A stretch of DNA of 60,000 nt from Adiantum capillus-veneris. Lineage: Eukaryota; Streptophyta; Polypodiopsida; Polypodiales; Pteridaceae. The position numbers and the translations under genes were made by a program. Positions 32,011-43,502 of the stretch are shown piece by piece. The notes under the pieces were generated by a model, which saw nothing but the letters and a program-made list of their open reading frames with translations, was not told where the DNA came from and did no database searches. Each line of letters opens with the position of its first letter. Within the stretch, counting starts at the first letter, position 1. The DNA lies in the NCBI GenBank assembly GCA_014529385.2, contig CM043946.1, positions 16,451,077 through 16,511,076 of the forward strand. The letters run 5' to 3'.

Positions 32011-32642
32011 CCCCCTCGATTGTAATTTCTTGCCTTTGGGTGAATCCCTCTATTCCCTAACTGATCTTCGTTGTTCCAGATTGAGCTACAACTTTTGATA
32101 ACCATATTTGAGTGTTACCTGCATAAAATCCTTGTGCTTTGAGTAACTTAATTGGAATCATCTGTTTCTCCACATGTCTTTGCTAGGTAGCTTGGTTGAA
32201 GCCTGACTTTAGTACCCAAACTTGTCGCATTTGTTGTTCCTTTGAAGGTCTTTTATTTTGTCGGTTATGATTTTTCTTTCTCTTGCTTGAGGTCTTTTTC
32301 TTTTGTTCATAGCTTATCTTTTGCTTGAGGTGAGTAGGTCCAGGCTCTTACTTTAGGATGTTTTGCTCAAATATTAGCGTTTTCTTGAAAGTAGCCTTGA
32401 GCAGTGATTGACTTATTTGATGCTACCCACCCTATCACCTTTTTCTGTTGAGGTTTGACTTGTGTTTCATGTATCCAAATTGGGTCTTTGACCTGGATGT
32501 GCTCTTTGGATATCAAAATGTGGTTGACTCTCTTCGGCTTCTTCTGGAGGCTTTTTTGTGATGGAAACTTTGGTTGATAAACTTTTTAATTTGGTTACCA
32601 TTGCTTTGTCAATGGTGTGGTTGTTGATGTAGAGGCTGCATT
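31574..32642 (-). pseudogene. Relic D, W-repeat region
   Basis: Read on the - strand, at least four copies of one module appear. Near 32361-32430: GWVASNKSITAQGYF. At 32093-32163: MIPIKLLKAQGFYAGNTQIW. At 31931-32001: IWITHHLLQKQGFY ... IWIQ. At 31631-31717: RWIPRHVLQKQGFY ... IWIP. Half motifs (VWVLK near 32.2 kb, IWIHE near 32.48 kb) lie between. The last two full copies sit in a direct repeat of about 298 bp. The module matches RWIPKKLLEAQGYY ... IWVPK in element E1. Frames are broken by stops and by a 14-bp tandem duplication at about 31659-31686. The region continues at 41547 once chromovirus E is removed. Confidence 0.6.
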
Positions 32643-34232
32643 TGTCATAATAATCAATATCTAATTCTCCTAAATGATTTTCTCATATTAAACTGATCAT
32701 TTAATGTGGGGAAGTGCCAAGGGAGAAAAAGCTAGAATATTGGTTAAGTTAGCAGACCGGCCACAGTAGGGATCCAAAGGAGGGAAAATAGGGATCCAAA
32801 GGGGGGGCCATCTGCAAAAGAACCATGTGAAACAATGGGCCAAAAAGACCCTAAGGTTCAGCCCATTAAGACTTCCAAAATGCTAAGGTTCCAAAATTCA
32901 AAGGTTGTGTCCAAAGGTCAACCCTAGGGAAAATTGGATGCTTAGTGTGTGCCCAAAAAGTCTTTCTACATCCCTACATGGGAGGGGGCGAGCCCCAAAG
33001 CTAGGGGATGAGAGAGAAAGCCACACACACACACACAGGCTCCCTTTACACAAAGGGAATGAGGGACACATGTCAGCTCCCTAGGCCAGATGCCCACAAG
33101 GTGTGCCCAATTCCTATTGGAAGACCCTTGAAGTGGACCAATGAGAATTAAGCTAGAGTAAATCTAGTTTAATTAATTTAAAAACATTTAATAAAAGAAA
33201 CCAATAAGAATTAAGTGTCCTAGAAGACTATTGGGCAGTCTCCCAAGGGGTCCAATGAGCATTCAGGAGCCCCATGGCTTGCCTGATTCCTATTGGCCAG
33301 GAGGCAAAGGGGTCCAATGAGAGTTTAGTTTAATTATTTAATTACCTAAAGCTCTCACAAAAGGGGAAAGGGGGACACATGTCAGAAGGCTATCACTTAT
33401 GCTGCTTAATCCCTATTGGCTTGACCTGGGAGGTCCAATGAGGCAAAAGCCAGACTAACTTAGCAGCTAGGGCTCGCCCAAGAGAGGGGGGGGGGCTGAT
33501 TTTTGCTTGGCATTAACACACACACTCTCACACTGGACCATGTGTGAAGGAAAAATACTCTATCTCCTCCCAAGCTTTAATGGAGAGCTCATCACCTACT
33601 CCAAGCTTGTGAGATAGATGCCTACATCAACACTCTCTTGGCATGTGGATGCAAATCCAACCAAGAGCCAAGCTTCAATGCATGCTCATCTTCTCTACCA
33701 AGCTAATTACTAAGCTAAGCTATGCTAATATGAGTGATTATGTGAGGAGATGTACTTCTTTCTCGTAAGATACTTCTTTTTCCTCTCAATCTACTCTCAT
33801 ACCCTGCTAGCTCTCACCATCTTCGAAGGTGTGTGAGGTCTTGGGTCTGAGAACGGGGATAATTCAAGTTGTGTTTGATTAAGTGTTTTGCTTGGTGTAT
33901 GAAGCTTCCATCTTCATTGCACTAGCTAGTCTTGAAGGAACACAAAGAATTGTATTGTACAATGTCTCTCTTGATGGGAGAAACCATAATACAAAGCCTT
34001 TTGGAGGGGGGACCGGCTCCATGCAAATCCGGTCCTCAACTGTTGTCAATAGTTTAATTGCTCTCTCTTTTGAAAGTATTGTCGATGCTATCTAACTAGG
34101 TGTTATGCTTTTTGTTGCTCTCTCCACCCAAGCACTCTTGTAATTCTCATTAGGAATCAACTCTAATGAAATGCCCACTATGTTCATGCTAAATTCCGCT
34201 ACACATAAGATTTTAGGCCATTAAATGTTACA
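32643..34232 (+). repeat. Element E 5' LTR
   Basis: Starts TGTCATAATAATC, ends ATGTTACA. Contains an (AC)n run and a dense array of CCAAT and ATTGG boxes. Confidence 0.96.
33116..33438 (+). promoter_or_regulatory. CCAAT/ATTGG box array in the E LTR
   Basis: Nine pentamers in 323 bp: CCAAT starting at 33138, 33201, 33252, 33313 and 33434; ATTGG at 33116, 33230, 33292 and 33415. Three units share the layout CCTATTGG, about 20 bases, then GGTCCAATGAG or a close variant. CCAAT boxes bind NF-Y in plants; use here is inferred. The 3' LTR has the same array. Confidence 0.5.
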
Positions 34233-34233
34233 T

Positions 34234-34245
34234 TGGTATCAGAGC
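34234..34245 (+). other. Element E primer binding site, initiator tRNA-Met
   Basis: TGGTATCAGAGC one base after the LTR. Confidence 0.92.
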
Positions 34246-34649
34246 TCAAGGTTTCTCTTTTCTTGCTCAAGAAGGGAGGTCCTCAAGCTAGCTACAAATG
34301 GTTGGTATTATTAATTGCCTGTGAGTAAGTAGAATAGGGATTTTTCAGCCTTGCAGTGCGCCTGCCTTTGTGCAGTTAACGGGGCATCACCGTCGAGAGC
34401 TATGGTCTTAATAGTGGAGTCCTACGGGGCTTGCCTACGGCTTAACCACTATTGAGCTATTAGAAGCTTGACAGGAGCCGGTGCTGTTTTGGTGTCGAAA
34501 GACCCTCTCTTCTATTCCTTGCAATTAATGGTATTCGAGCCGCGGGTACAGTAGCTTGAGTGCTTTTTCTAAAGGGGTAAAGAGGAGTAGCAACTAGGGC
34601 TTGAAGTGCCAAAGTACACCTAAAAAGTTTACACCTAAAAGTTGTTAGA
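34246..34649 (+). other. Element E 5' leader
   Basis: Untranslated sequence between the primer site and the first ATG of gag-pol; no gene. Confidence 0.7.
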
Positions 34650-37600
34650 ATGGCTGACAATATTAAAGAGAGTGAAATTAATGTTGATAACTTTGATTTT
34701 GCTCATGAGCAAGCTACTAATGATGCTTCAATGCTTGTTAATTATCTTGTTTCTAGGCTTCAACAAGCCATGGGCAATCCATCTCTCCAAAGTGAAGTGC
34801 AACGGCAGCTCCGTGCTCACGGGATTCTCCAAGCTCATCACCATGACGAGAGAACACCTAGGAAGCCTCCTTGTGAGACTACCAAAAGAGGTCTCTCTCC
34901 GATTCAGGAAGAAGAAGAGAATCCATATGAAGGGCTCAAGAACTTACTTCTTGATGATGCATCTCCTTCCCAAAGGAGAACTCAAGAGCCTCCACCGAAG
35001 GAACGAGAAAGAAGCGAGTCTCCCGCCACCTCGGCGGAGATGGCTCCACGAAGACGGCGGGCTAAACGCTCTCCATCACCACCAAAGCGGAGAAGACCAT
35101 CACACTCTTCTCCACGCCATAATTCAAAGAGGGATGATAAAAAGCAAGAGAAGAAAAAGGCGAGAAAGAGGACACCCTCTTCTCCATCTTCTTCATCCTC
35201 TTCCTCTTATGAAAGCTATGGTGAAGACGACAAAGATCAAGACAAGAAAAAGGCGAGAAAGAGGTCACCCTCTTCTCCACCTTCTTCAAATTCTTCATCT
35301 TCTGAAGAAAGTGATGGTGCAACTTTTGAACCATCAAAAAGAAGAGGCCATAGAAAATCCTATGCCGCATGGAAGAGGTCGTCCAAGCTGAAGAAATTCA
35401 AAGAGGGAGGGAAGAGCATCTCTTTCCTTACCTATGATGGCACCTTCGGTGCTACAGACAAAGTTTTGGCCTTTATCCAGCAATTCGATGCGGCGTTTGG
35501 AGATGAGGGCTTCACGGAGTCCTCTAAGCTACGCCATGTAGCTATGCACTTTCAAAAGTCCGCCAGACAATGGTGGTCTAGCCTACGAGCCAACGGTGAA
35601 GCTCCACGAACATGGAAGGCTTTAAGAGCTTCCATTATGAAGCAGTTTTTGGCCACCGATGCCAAAGACAAAGTACTCACCGAATGGCGAAGCTTAAAGC
35701 TCTCTCCCAATGAATCCATCCACAAATATGTAGACAAGTTTTGGGACCTACAACTCAAAGCCACTGTCTTCAAAAAGTTGGATTTTGGAGAGCAAAAGCA
35801 ACAATTTTGTGCGGGCTTAACCGAAGAAATGGCGGAGTATGTCAACTCCCAAAGGCCACGTACCATATCGGCGGTAATACACCATACTATGGTGGCCTCG
35901 CGAATCAATTTCCAAACGGGGGGTAAAAGAAATAATAAGCCCCCGGAAAACAAGGGTTCCAATGAGCCTAAGGGGAAGGACAATGTCCAAAAGTCTCCTA
36001 AGGGCAATTCCAACAAAGCTAAAGAGAAGGGAGTTTACAAAGGAAAGAATAAACTCTCTCCTGAAGAGCTTGAGCGTTATCGTAAAGATAACCGGTGTTT
36101 CAAGTGCGGCGAACAAGGGCATGCGTACCGCGCTTGTCCCCAAAAGAACAACCGCCAAGATCCTCCTAGAGCTTCTTTGGTTGAAATCCAAGAGGAGGAG
36201 ATTCACCAAACTCACCACAAAGGATCTCCTCTATGCCATGCTTGGGGAAAGGTAAGAGAACATGATGCTTTTATTCTCTTTGACCCTGGTTCTACTCACA
36301 ATTTCATATCTATGGAGTTAGCCACCAAGCTAGGCATACAATCCTACGAGATGGGAGATATCCTACCCGCAGACAGTGCCTTCAAGGGGCAAGAAGCTTC
36401 AGTCACTCCCTTAATCGGGAAATTGAGGCTTCATGTCCAAGGCTATGTGGACAAAGAGGACTTCTTTATCTCTCCTCTCAAGCATGAGGATGTAATCCTA
36501 GGGGCACCATGGTTTGACCGTCTGGCTGCCCATGTTAAATTTCCTGAAAGGAGAATCTCCTTTAAGTTCAGGGAAAAGGACATGTATATAGATGCTAGGG
36601 AGATGGGTAACACCATCCCCATTGTACATACACCAGCTTTCAACAAGTCAATAAAGAGCTCTATTTCCGTGTACATGATTTTTGTTAAAGATTCTCAAAA
36701 TGAACCTAATGCTTTAGCAAAAGAAAATAAAAGCAACCAAAAGGAATTAGAGTTATCCAATTTTCTCAAGGGGTTTCAAGATGTCTTTATTGACGACATC
36801 CCTTGTGAGCTACCTCCTAAACGAGGTAATGACGACCATGCAATTGAACTTCTTCCAGGAAGTTCACCGCCTAACAAACCTCCTTATAGAGTTTCTCAAG
36901 CTCAACAAGAGGAGATTATGCGGCAAGTGCATGAGTTAGTTGAGAAGGGCATGGTTAGGCCTAGCTCATCTCCATTTTGCTCACCTGTGCTATTAGTGCA
37001 AAAGAAAGACGGCACATATCGTATGTGTGTCGACTATAGAGCACTAAATAGGATCACTATCAAGAATAGGTTTCCCGTTCCACGGGTAGAAGACCTATTT
37101 GATAAGCTACAAGGATCGACCTACTTCAGTAGGATTGACCTAAAAAGTGGCTATCATCAAATAAGGATAGTTGATCAAGACATTGTAAAGACCGCATTTC
37201 GTACTACATTTGGTCTTTACGAATACATTGTCATGCCTTTTGGCTTGACTAATGCACCAGCCACATTTAACCGCTTGATGGAGAAGCTGTTCAGGCCTCA
37301 TCGAACCTTCACTGGAGTGTTCTTTGATGATATTATCATCTACTCTAATTCATTGGAGGAACACAAGCAACACCTCCAGGTAATATTTCAAGTTTTAAGA
37401 GAGAATAAACTTTATGTTAATCGAAAGAAAAGTGAATTTTTCTTGCAAGAGATTCAATATTTAGGTCACATTATCTCTCAAGATGGAATCCAAATGGATC
37501 CATCCAAGTTAGAGGTAATAAAAGGATGGCCTAAACCAAGGAATCTTCATGAACTAAGAAGCTTTATAGGTATGTGTGCATACTATAGACGCTTCATAGA

Positions 37601-39599
37601 AAAGTTCTCACAAATTGCGGGACCATTACATGACCTAACAAAGAAAAATGTTAGGTATACGTGGTCTGCTAAGGAGAACAATGCTTTCGAAAAGCTTAAA
37701 GAAAAGCTTATCTCTCAACCTGTGCTTACACTACCGGATCTCTCAAAACCATTTGAGGTCCAATGTGATGCTTGTGGTGATTGCCTTGGGGCTGTTTTGC
37801 TCCAAGAAGGGCACGCCATAGGCTATGAGAGTCGAAGGCTCGACCCTGTTGAGCAAGCTCTAGGCATATACGAAAAAGAACTCCTTGCAGTTCTACATGC
37901 CTTAGACTCATGGAAGCACTATTTATTGGGGACTCCTTTCATTCTGCGAACGGATCACCAAAGTCTTAAGTACTTCATGACGCAGACCAAGCTCTCCGAC
38001 AAACAAATGAGGTGGGCAAATTTCCTTTCGCAATTTCATTTTCATATTGCTCACATTGCTGGCAAGCATAATCAAGTAGCCGATGCACTCTCAAGACGAC
38101 CGAGAGTGAATGCGGTTTCCATAGCAACTCACAATGATCTATCTTTAATGATAGATGAGTATGCTATTGATCCCGATTTTAGAGATGTGATTTCAGCCCT
38201 TGCATTAGGGAAGAAAGAAGAACCATTTACTTTACAAGATGGTTATCTTCTCTATGGCAATAGACTATGCGTTACTAACTCACTACGTGAGAAAGTAATG
38301 TATGAATCTCATGCTCCCCCATATGCGGGGCATAGAGGGATTCAGTCTACCCTAAAGGGAATTGAAACATATTTCTATTGGCCTACCATGAAAGTGAACA
38401 TACATGAGTATGTTTCCAAATGTGTGGTATGTCAAAAAACAAAATTTGATAGAGGGAAGCAACTTGGATTGCTTCAACCCTTGCCAATCCCTAATTCACC
38501 GTGGGAGAGCATATCCATGGATTTTATCTTTGGATTGCCTAAGTCTATCCATGGGAATACGGGAATATGGACGATAGTAGACAGGTTTAGTAAACAAGCT
38601 CATTTTATACCTGTCAAAAAGACTATCAAAGCCCATCAAATGGCAACCCTCTTCATTTCACAAATTTTCAAGTACCATGGCTTGCCAATGTCCATAGTGT
38701 CGGATAGAGATCCTAGAATGACCAGTAATTTCTGGAAGGGTCTCTTTGAGAATTTAGGAACAAGGCTAAACTTCTCTTCGGCCTATCATCCACAAACTGA
38801 TGGCCAAAGTGAAATAGCTAACCTAACTATTCTCGATCTACTAAAAGCCTATGTAACGGAAGTAGATCAAAGATCCCAATGGGAGAAGTACTTACCCTTA
38901 GTAGAGTATGCTTACAATAACACTGTACATACTTCTACAGGAAAAGCACCTTTCGAGGTAATTGAGGGAAGATCAAAAAGTCCCTTGCTACTTAAGGTAC
39001 ATGGGAAGATCTTCGCTGCAGATGAGTATAGCCGAGACCTACAAGAATCTTTCCAAAAGATTAAGGATGCTATCTCTATCTCATAGCAAAGGCAAAAGGC
39101 TGTTGCCGACAAGCACAGAAGAGCCCAAACCTTTAAAGAAAACGATTGGGTCTTGTTAAAGTTTCCCAAGGCTCGATTAAGGCACACTACGGGCAAGAAT
39201 CCTACGGGCCACCAAAAGTACTATGCTAAACTAGCAAAAAGGTACTATGGTCCCTTCCAGATTCTTAGGCCAATCAATGAGATGGCCTAGCAACTTAAGT
39301 TGCCCAATCATTGGCTCATACACAATGCTTTTCATGTGAGCCTCTTAAAGCCTTACAAAGGAGAGCCACCTCAAGAACCAACTATTGAAGACCCACCGGA
39401 GATCGAGGACCACGAGGAGGTGCTGCAGCCCGAGTCCATTCTCCGACATGAAGACAAGGTATTAAGAGGCGGTAAGACTATCAGACGATATCTTATTAAG
39501 TTTAAGAATTATCCTTTTGAAGATGCTAGATGGATGCAAGGCATACAATTAAAGGATAACCTAAACCTTGTCAATGCTTACAATGCTTCCCAAGAGTAA
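34650..39599 (+). pseudogene. gag-pol: Element E Gag-Pol polyprotein with chromodomain, two in-frame stops
   Basis: 1649 codons plus a final TAA. Domains by residue: SR-like basic/Ser-rich N-terminal region 108-240; gag 260-420; zinc knuckle CFKCGEQGHAYRAC 483-496; protease FDPGSTHNFIS (D545); RT with FSRIDLKSGYHQI (D830) and FFDDIIIYS (D893, D894); RNase H D1040, E1077, D1102, D1145; integrase HHCC H1221, H1228, C1258, C1261 and DD35E D1291, D1352, E1388. After that come GPFQIL, FHVSLLKPY and a chromodomain ending YLIKFKNYPFEDARW. TAG codons at 39084-39086 and 39288-39290 interrupt the integrase C-terminal region; otherwise the frame is open from first ATG to final TAA. All catalytic residues are present. 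Chromodomains direct integration towards particular chromatin. Confidence 0.96.
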
Positions 39600-39957
39600 G
39601 CAAATGTACAAAATGTTAAAAATGAACAAAAATTTTTTGTCTTATAAGACTCTCTTTTTCTTTATTTGTGCACAAAAATGAAGTAGTATGCATGCTTAGA
39701 TCAAGTTTGCGGAGACGACGTCTCCCAAACACCAAGTAGAGCTTGTCACTCTACTATGGAAGACTGATAGGACTAATGTGCAGACATGCTTGCGGCAGCC
39801 TCAGGCTCTCAAGCGCCAAATGGACTAGTCATCCATTATGGAATGATGTCGTAGGGTAACATAGGGATCCTCTACCCGCTAAGAAAAGGACTCATGCATA
39901 TGCTTTATCTTCTCTACACCATAGTCGAGGACGACTATGATTTCAAGAGAGAGGTAA
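39600..39957 (+). other. Element E 3' region with polypurine tract
   Basis: Untranslated. AAGAGAGAGG at about 39946-39954, just before the 3' LTR, is the likely polypurine tract. Confidence 0.7.
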
Positions 39958-41546
39958 TGTCATAATAATCAATATCTAATTCTCCTAAATGATTTTCTCA
40001 TATTAAACTGATCATTTAATGTGGGGAAGTGCCAAGGGAGAAAAAGCTAGAATATTGGTTAAGTTAGCAGACCGGCCACAGTAGGGATCCAAAGGAGGGA
40101 AAATAGGGATCCAAAGGGGGGCCATCTGCAAAAGAACCATGTGAAACAATGGGCCAAAAAGACCCTAAGGTTCAGCCCATTAAGACTTCCAAAATGCTAA
40201 GGTTCCAAAATTCAAAGGTTGTGTCCAAAGGTCAACCCTAGGGAAAATTGGATGCTTAGTGTGTGCCCAAAAAGTCTTTCTACATCCCTACATGGGAGGG
40301 GGTGAGCCCCAAAGCTAGGGGATGAGAGAGAAAGCCACACACACACACACAGGCTCCCTTTACACAAAGGGAATGAGGGACACATGTCAGCTCCCTAGGC
40401 CAGATGCCCACAAGGTGTGCCCAATTCCTATTGGAAGACCCTTGAAGTGGACCAATGAGAATTAAGCTAGAGTAAATCTAGTTTAATTAATTTAAAAACA
40501 TTTAATAAAAGAAACCAATAAGAATTAAGTGTCCTAGAAGACTATTGGGCAGTCTCCCAAGGGGTCCAATGAGCATTCAGGAGCCCCATGGCTTGCCTGA
40601 TTCCTATTGGCCATGAGGCAAAGGGGTCCAATGAGAGTTTAGTTTAATTATTTAATTACCTAAAGCTCTCACAAAAGGGGAAAGGGGGACACATGTCAGA
40701 AGGCTATCACTTATGCTGCTTAATCCCTATTGGCTTGACCTGGGGAGGTCCAATGAGGCAAAAGCCAGACTAACTTAGCAGCTAGGGCTCGCCCAAGAGA
40801 GGGGGGGGGCTGATTTTTGCTTGGCATTAACACACACACTCTCACACTGGACCATGTGTGAAGGAAAAATACTCTATCTCCTCCCAAGCTTTAATGGAGA
40901 GCTCATCACCTACTCCAAGCTTGTGAGATAGAAGCCTACATCAACACTCTCTTGGCATGTGGATGCAAATCCAACCAAGAGCCAAGCTTCAATGCATGCT
41001 CATCTTCTCTACCAAGCTAATTACTAAGCTAAGCTATGCTAATATGAGTGATTATGTGAGGAGATGTACTTCTTTCTCGTAAGATACTTCTTTTTCCTCT
41101 CAATCTACTCTCATACCCTGCTAGCTCTCACCATCTTCGAAGGTGTGTGAGGTCTTGGGTCTGAGAACGGGGATAATTCAAGTTGTGTTTGATTAAGTGT
41201 TTTGCTTGGTGTATGAAGCTTCCATCTTCATTGCACTAGCTAGTCTTGAAGGAACACAAAGAATTGTATTGTAACATGTCTCTCTTGATGGGAGAAACCA
41301 TAATACAAAGCCTTTTGGAGGGGGGACCGGCTCCATGCAAATCCGGTCCTCAACTGTTGTCAATAGTTTAATTGCTCTCTCTTTTGAAAGTATTGTCGAT
41401 GCTATCTAACTAGGTGTTATGCTTTTTGTTGCTCTCTCCACCCAAGCACTCTTGTAATTCTCATTAGGAATCAACTCTAATGAAATGCCCACTATGTTCA
41501 TGCTAAATTCCGCTACACATAAGATTTTAGGCCATTAAATGTTACA
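39958..41546 (+). repeat. Element E 3' LTR
   Basis: Near-identical partner of 32643-34232. Confidence 0.96.
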
Positions 41547-42020
41547 GCATTGGAAGTATAATGGAGATTTGTTGAAGGTAAAGTTGACTTGCAAGGGTGA
41601 TCTACTTCAACGTTTACCATAGCTTTACCTTTCTTCATGATGGTTGGTTGCTCCTTTTTTTGTATGGACTTGACAAGCTTTTGGGTGGTGTTGTTGTTTA
41701 AGATTTTCTGTGTGGTTGAAAGAAGATTTCCATCCAGCGTTTTGTCAGGACTAGATTCTCTTTGATGTGATGGGAGTCAATTATGTAGAAAGTATCCTTG
41801 AAATCCCCGGTACTCAATAGGAGTACAACTCATGCTATACCAAAGCTAGGGATTATTGTTTTAGAACTTGTGTACATTGTTTCTTCTAGCTCTTTGACTA
41901 GTGGCTTTTCCATCATTATTCACATACCATAAGACATAAGAATCTTTGTCGAGTAAGGATCTATCAAAGTTAAACATGTAATTTTGAGTCTTGTTTCCTT
42001 ACACACGGTGAATTTGATCA
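41547..42020 (-). pseudogene. Relic D, PR2-like second protease
   Basis: The frame CLTLIDPYSTKILMSYGM then stop aligns with LLDTGAKHNLLSYGVW of E1. The Asp and the LxSYG(V/M)W block are kept; Thr-Gly is replaced by Pro-Tyr, and the Trp codon has become UGA. Further along, FKDTFYIIDS and LTKRWM match the FLVMPAG and LRRTWM part of E1 PR2 at similar spacing. Another UGA lies in between. Beyond this the frame decays into Thr/Gln-rich text that leads to the W-repeats across the chromovirus insertion. The match is by eye, over about 75 residues, and moderate. Confidence 0.55.
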
Positions 42021-42589
42021 TTGTAGAAGACAATTGTTCTTTTGTCATTTCCATGTTCTTCTCTTGATCTTGAGTTTGTTGAGCATATAATGTGGAACTT
42101 GAAACTAATGCTTCTTCATCTACTTTCATTTTCACTTTTTTTAGTCAGTTTCTTTGAAATAACTTTTGTCAATTCTTCACGTATGTTGATGATGGCATAG
42201 TTGTGTGGCTGCTCTTCCTTCTTTGTTTGCACTTTTGCATCATGCTCTATGATATAGCTATCTATCTCACCTATTTTTCTTTCATACTCACAATGTTTGT
42301 TAGCTTCTTTCAATACCTTTATCGTAAAACAAGGTTATTTCATAGCCATTCTTGTCACAAAACTTTGTAGGCATTATTTTGTTTACACACACATTAGAGT
42401 AGCTCCCATCCCAAAGGTTCAAATAACTCTTCTGGAAAGAGTTCTCGAATGTCAGATTCATCTTCTAATGATCTCTCTAGAATGCAATTCTCTTTCCTCA
42501 TGCTTTTACATTTGGATGCTCCACACATCCAAATATGCGCATCCTTCATCAACCAAGTAGGCAATTGTGTTTTGGAAGTTGTAGTTACA
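42021..42589 (-). pseudogene. Relic D linker between PR1 and PR2
   Basis: Charged, Lys/Glu-rich fragments in two frames (EYERKIGEIDSYIIEHDAK, REELTKVISKKLTKK), similar in character to the E1 linker before PR2. No RT, RNase H or integrase motif in any frame. Confidence 0.45.
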
Positions 42590-43132
42590 TCAGAGTCTTC
42601 CAGTGGGGTTCGAGTTACATCTTTGTAACCATGGTCCTTTGCACTTACGTGGTTGTGATACCTTTATGTCATAAGTAGAATTGGTCATAGCCCCACTCCT
42701 GAACCATCTTGAGTTGATGCATAAATGGCTATCCCAAAATAACCTCAAAATTGTTTCCTTTCCCAAAGTCAACTACAGCAAAAGTGCGCTTGTACTCTAT
42801 TCCACAAGAGGATACAATAATTTGTTCCAACATCCCTAAGGGTCTTTCTACATATCCATCTACTAATTGCAAATTCATGTGTGTTTTCTTGAGATCTCAT
42901 CTTTCCCACTTCTCCCAGATTTCCTTTGTAGAAATGGCTACTATGCCACTATCAAGTATTGCTATCATTTTCACTCCTTTGTACTCTAGTGGTAAGGTGG
43001 TGTTCCCTTCTTCTCCTTTGCAATAGTCACCCACCTTATTCATTGGTACAATCTTTGCCTTTGGTTTCTCAAATTGATTTGTACCCATGTTCTCATATTC
43101 AAGTTTGTCATGTGAAGGTATTTTCAGCTCCA

Positions 43133-43133
<1 letters not shown>
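42590..43133 (-). pseudogene. pro: Relic D first protease (PR1)
   Basis: Retropepsin relic. MIAILDSGIVAISTKEIWEKW carries the active-site DSG. The continuing frame gives MNLQLVDGYVERPLGMLEQ, IIVSSCGIEYKRTFAVVDFG and FEVILG, then PFMHQLKMVQEWG after a stop, the standard flap and C-terminal half of plant gypsy proteases. At least three in-frame stops. It belongs with the gag immediately upstream. Confidence 0.8.

Positions 43134-43134
<1 letters not shown>

Positions 43135-43223
<89 letters not shown>
43135..43223. repeat. (TC)n microsatellite, about 89 bp
   Basis: Pure TC run between PR1 and gag of relic D. Confidence 0.98.
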
Positions 43224-43225
<2 letters not shown>

Positions 43226-43502
43226 ACGCGTCCTAGTTCGCATCCAAAACTAGGTGGTGCCCCAAATTTGTGTAGGGTTAGGTTGCGGGTTTGTGTGTGT
43301 GTGTGTTTTTTTTTTTTTCCAACCCCAACCCAATTGAGCAGCACGGGAGCCTAGCAGAGTGCTTAGAGGCCACTCTTCTTGTTGCCCGCCCCAGACCGCC
43401 TCAGTACTCGTTTACTTTTTCAACCAAGACTTATCCACCCAATGATATTCTGGATGATTTTTCTTTCTATGTTAGCTCCCTGTTTTTCTTTTCTTGTTTC
43501 AG

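Larger units (their letters stand above)
32643..41546 (+). mobile_element. Element E: young Ty3/gypsy chromovirus
   Basis: LTRs of 1590 and 1589 bp differ at about seven positions or single-base indels that I could find. The target duplication GCATT (32638-32642 and 41547-41551) is perfect. An initiator-tRNA-Met primer site, a gag-pol reading frame and a polypurine tract are all in place. A C-terminal chromodomain identifies a chromovirus. It is inserted in relic D. Two in-frame TAG codons make this copy defective unless they are bypassed. Confidence 0.97.

Noticed and set aside
33883-34095. 70-codon frame in the chromovirus 5' LTR
   Set aside because: Not kept in the 3' LTR copy, which has a local difference; LTR sequence, not a gene.
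35062-35370. Antisense and alternative frames over the chromovirus gag (also 34642-35391)
   Set aside because: Shadows of the Ser/Arg-rich coding frame.
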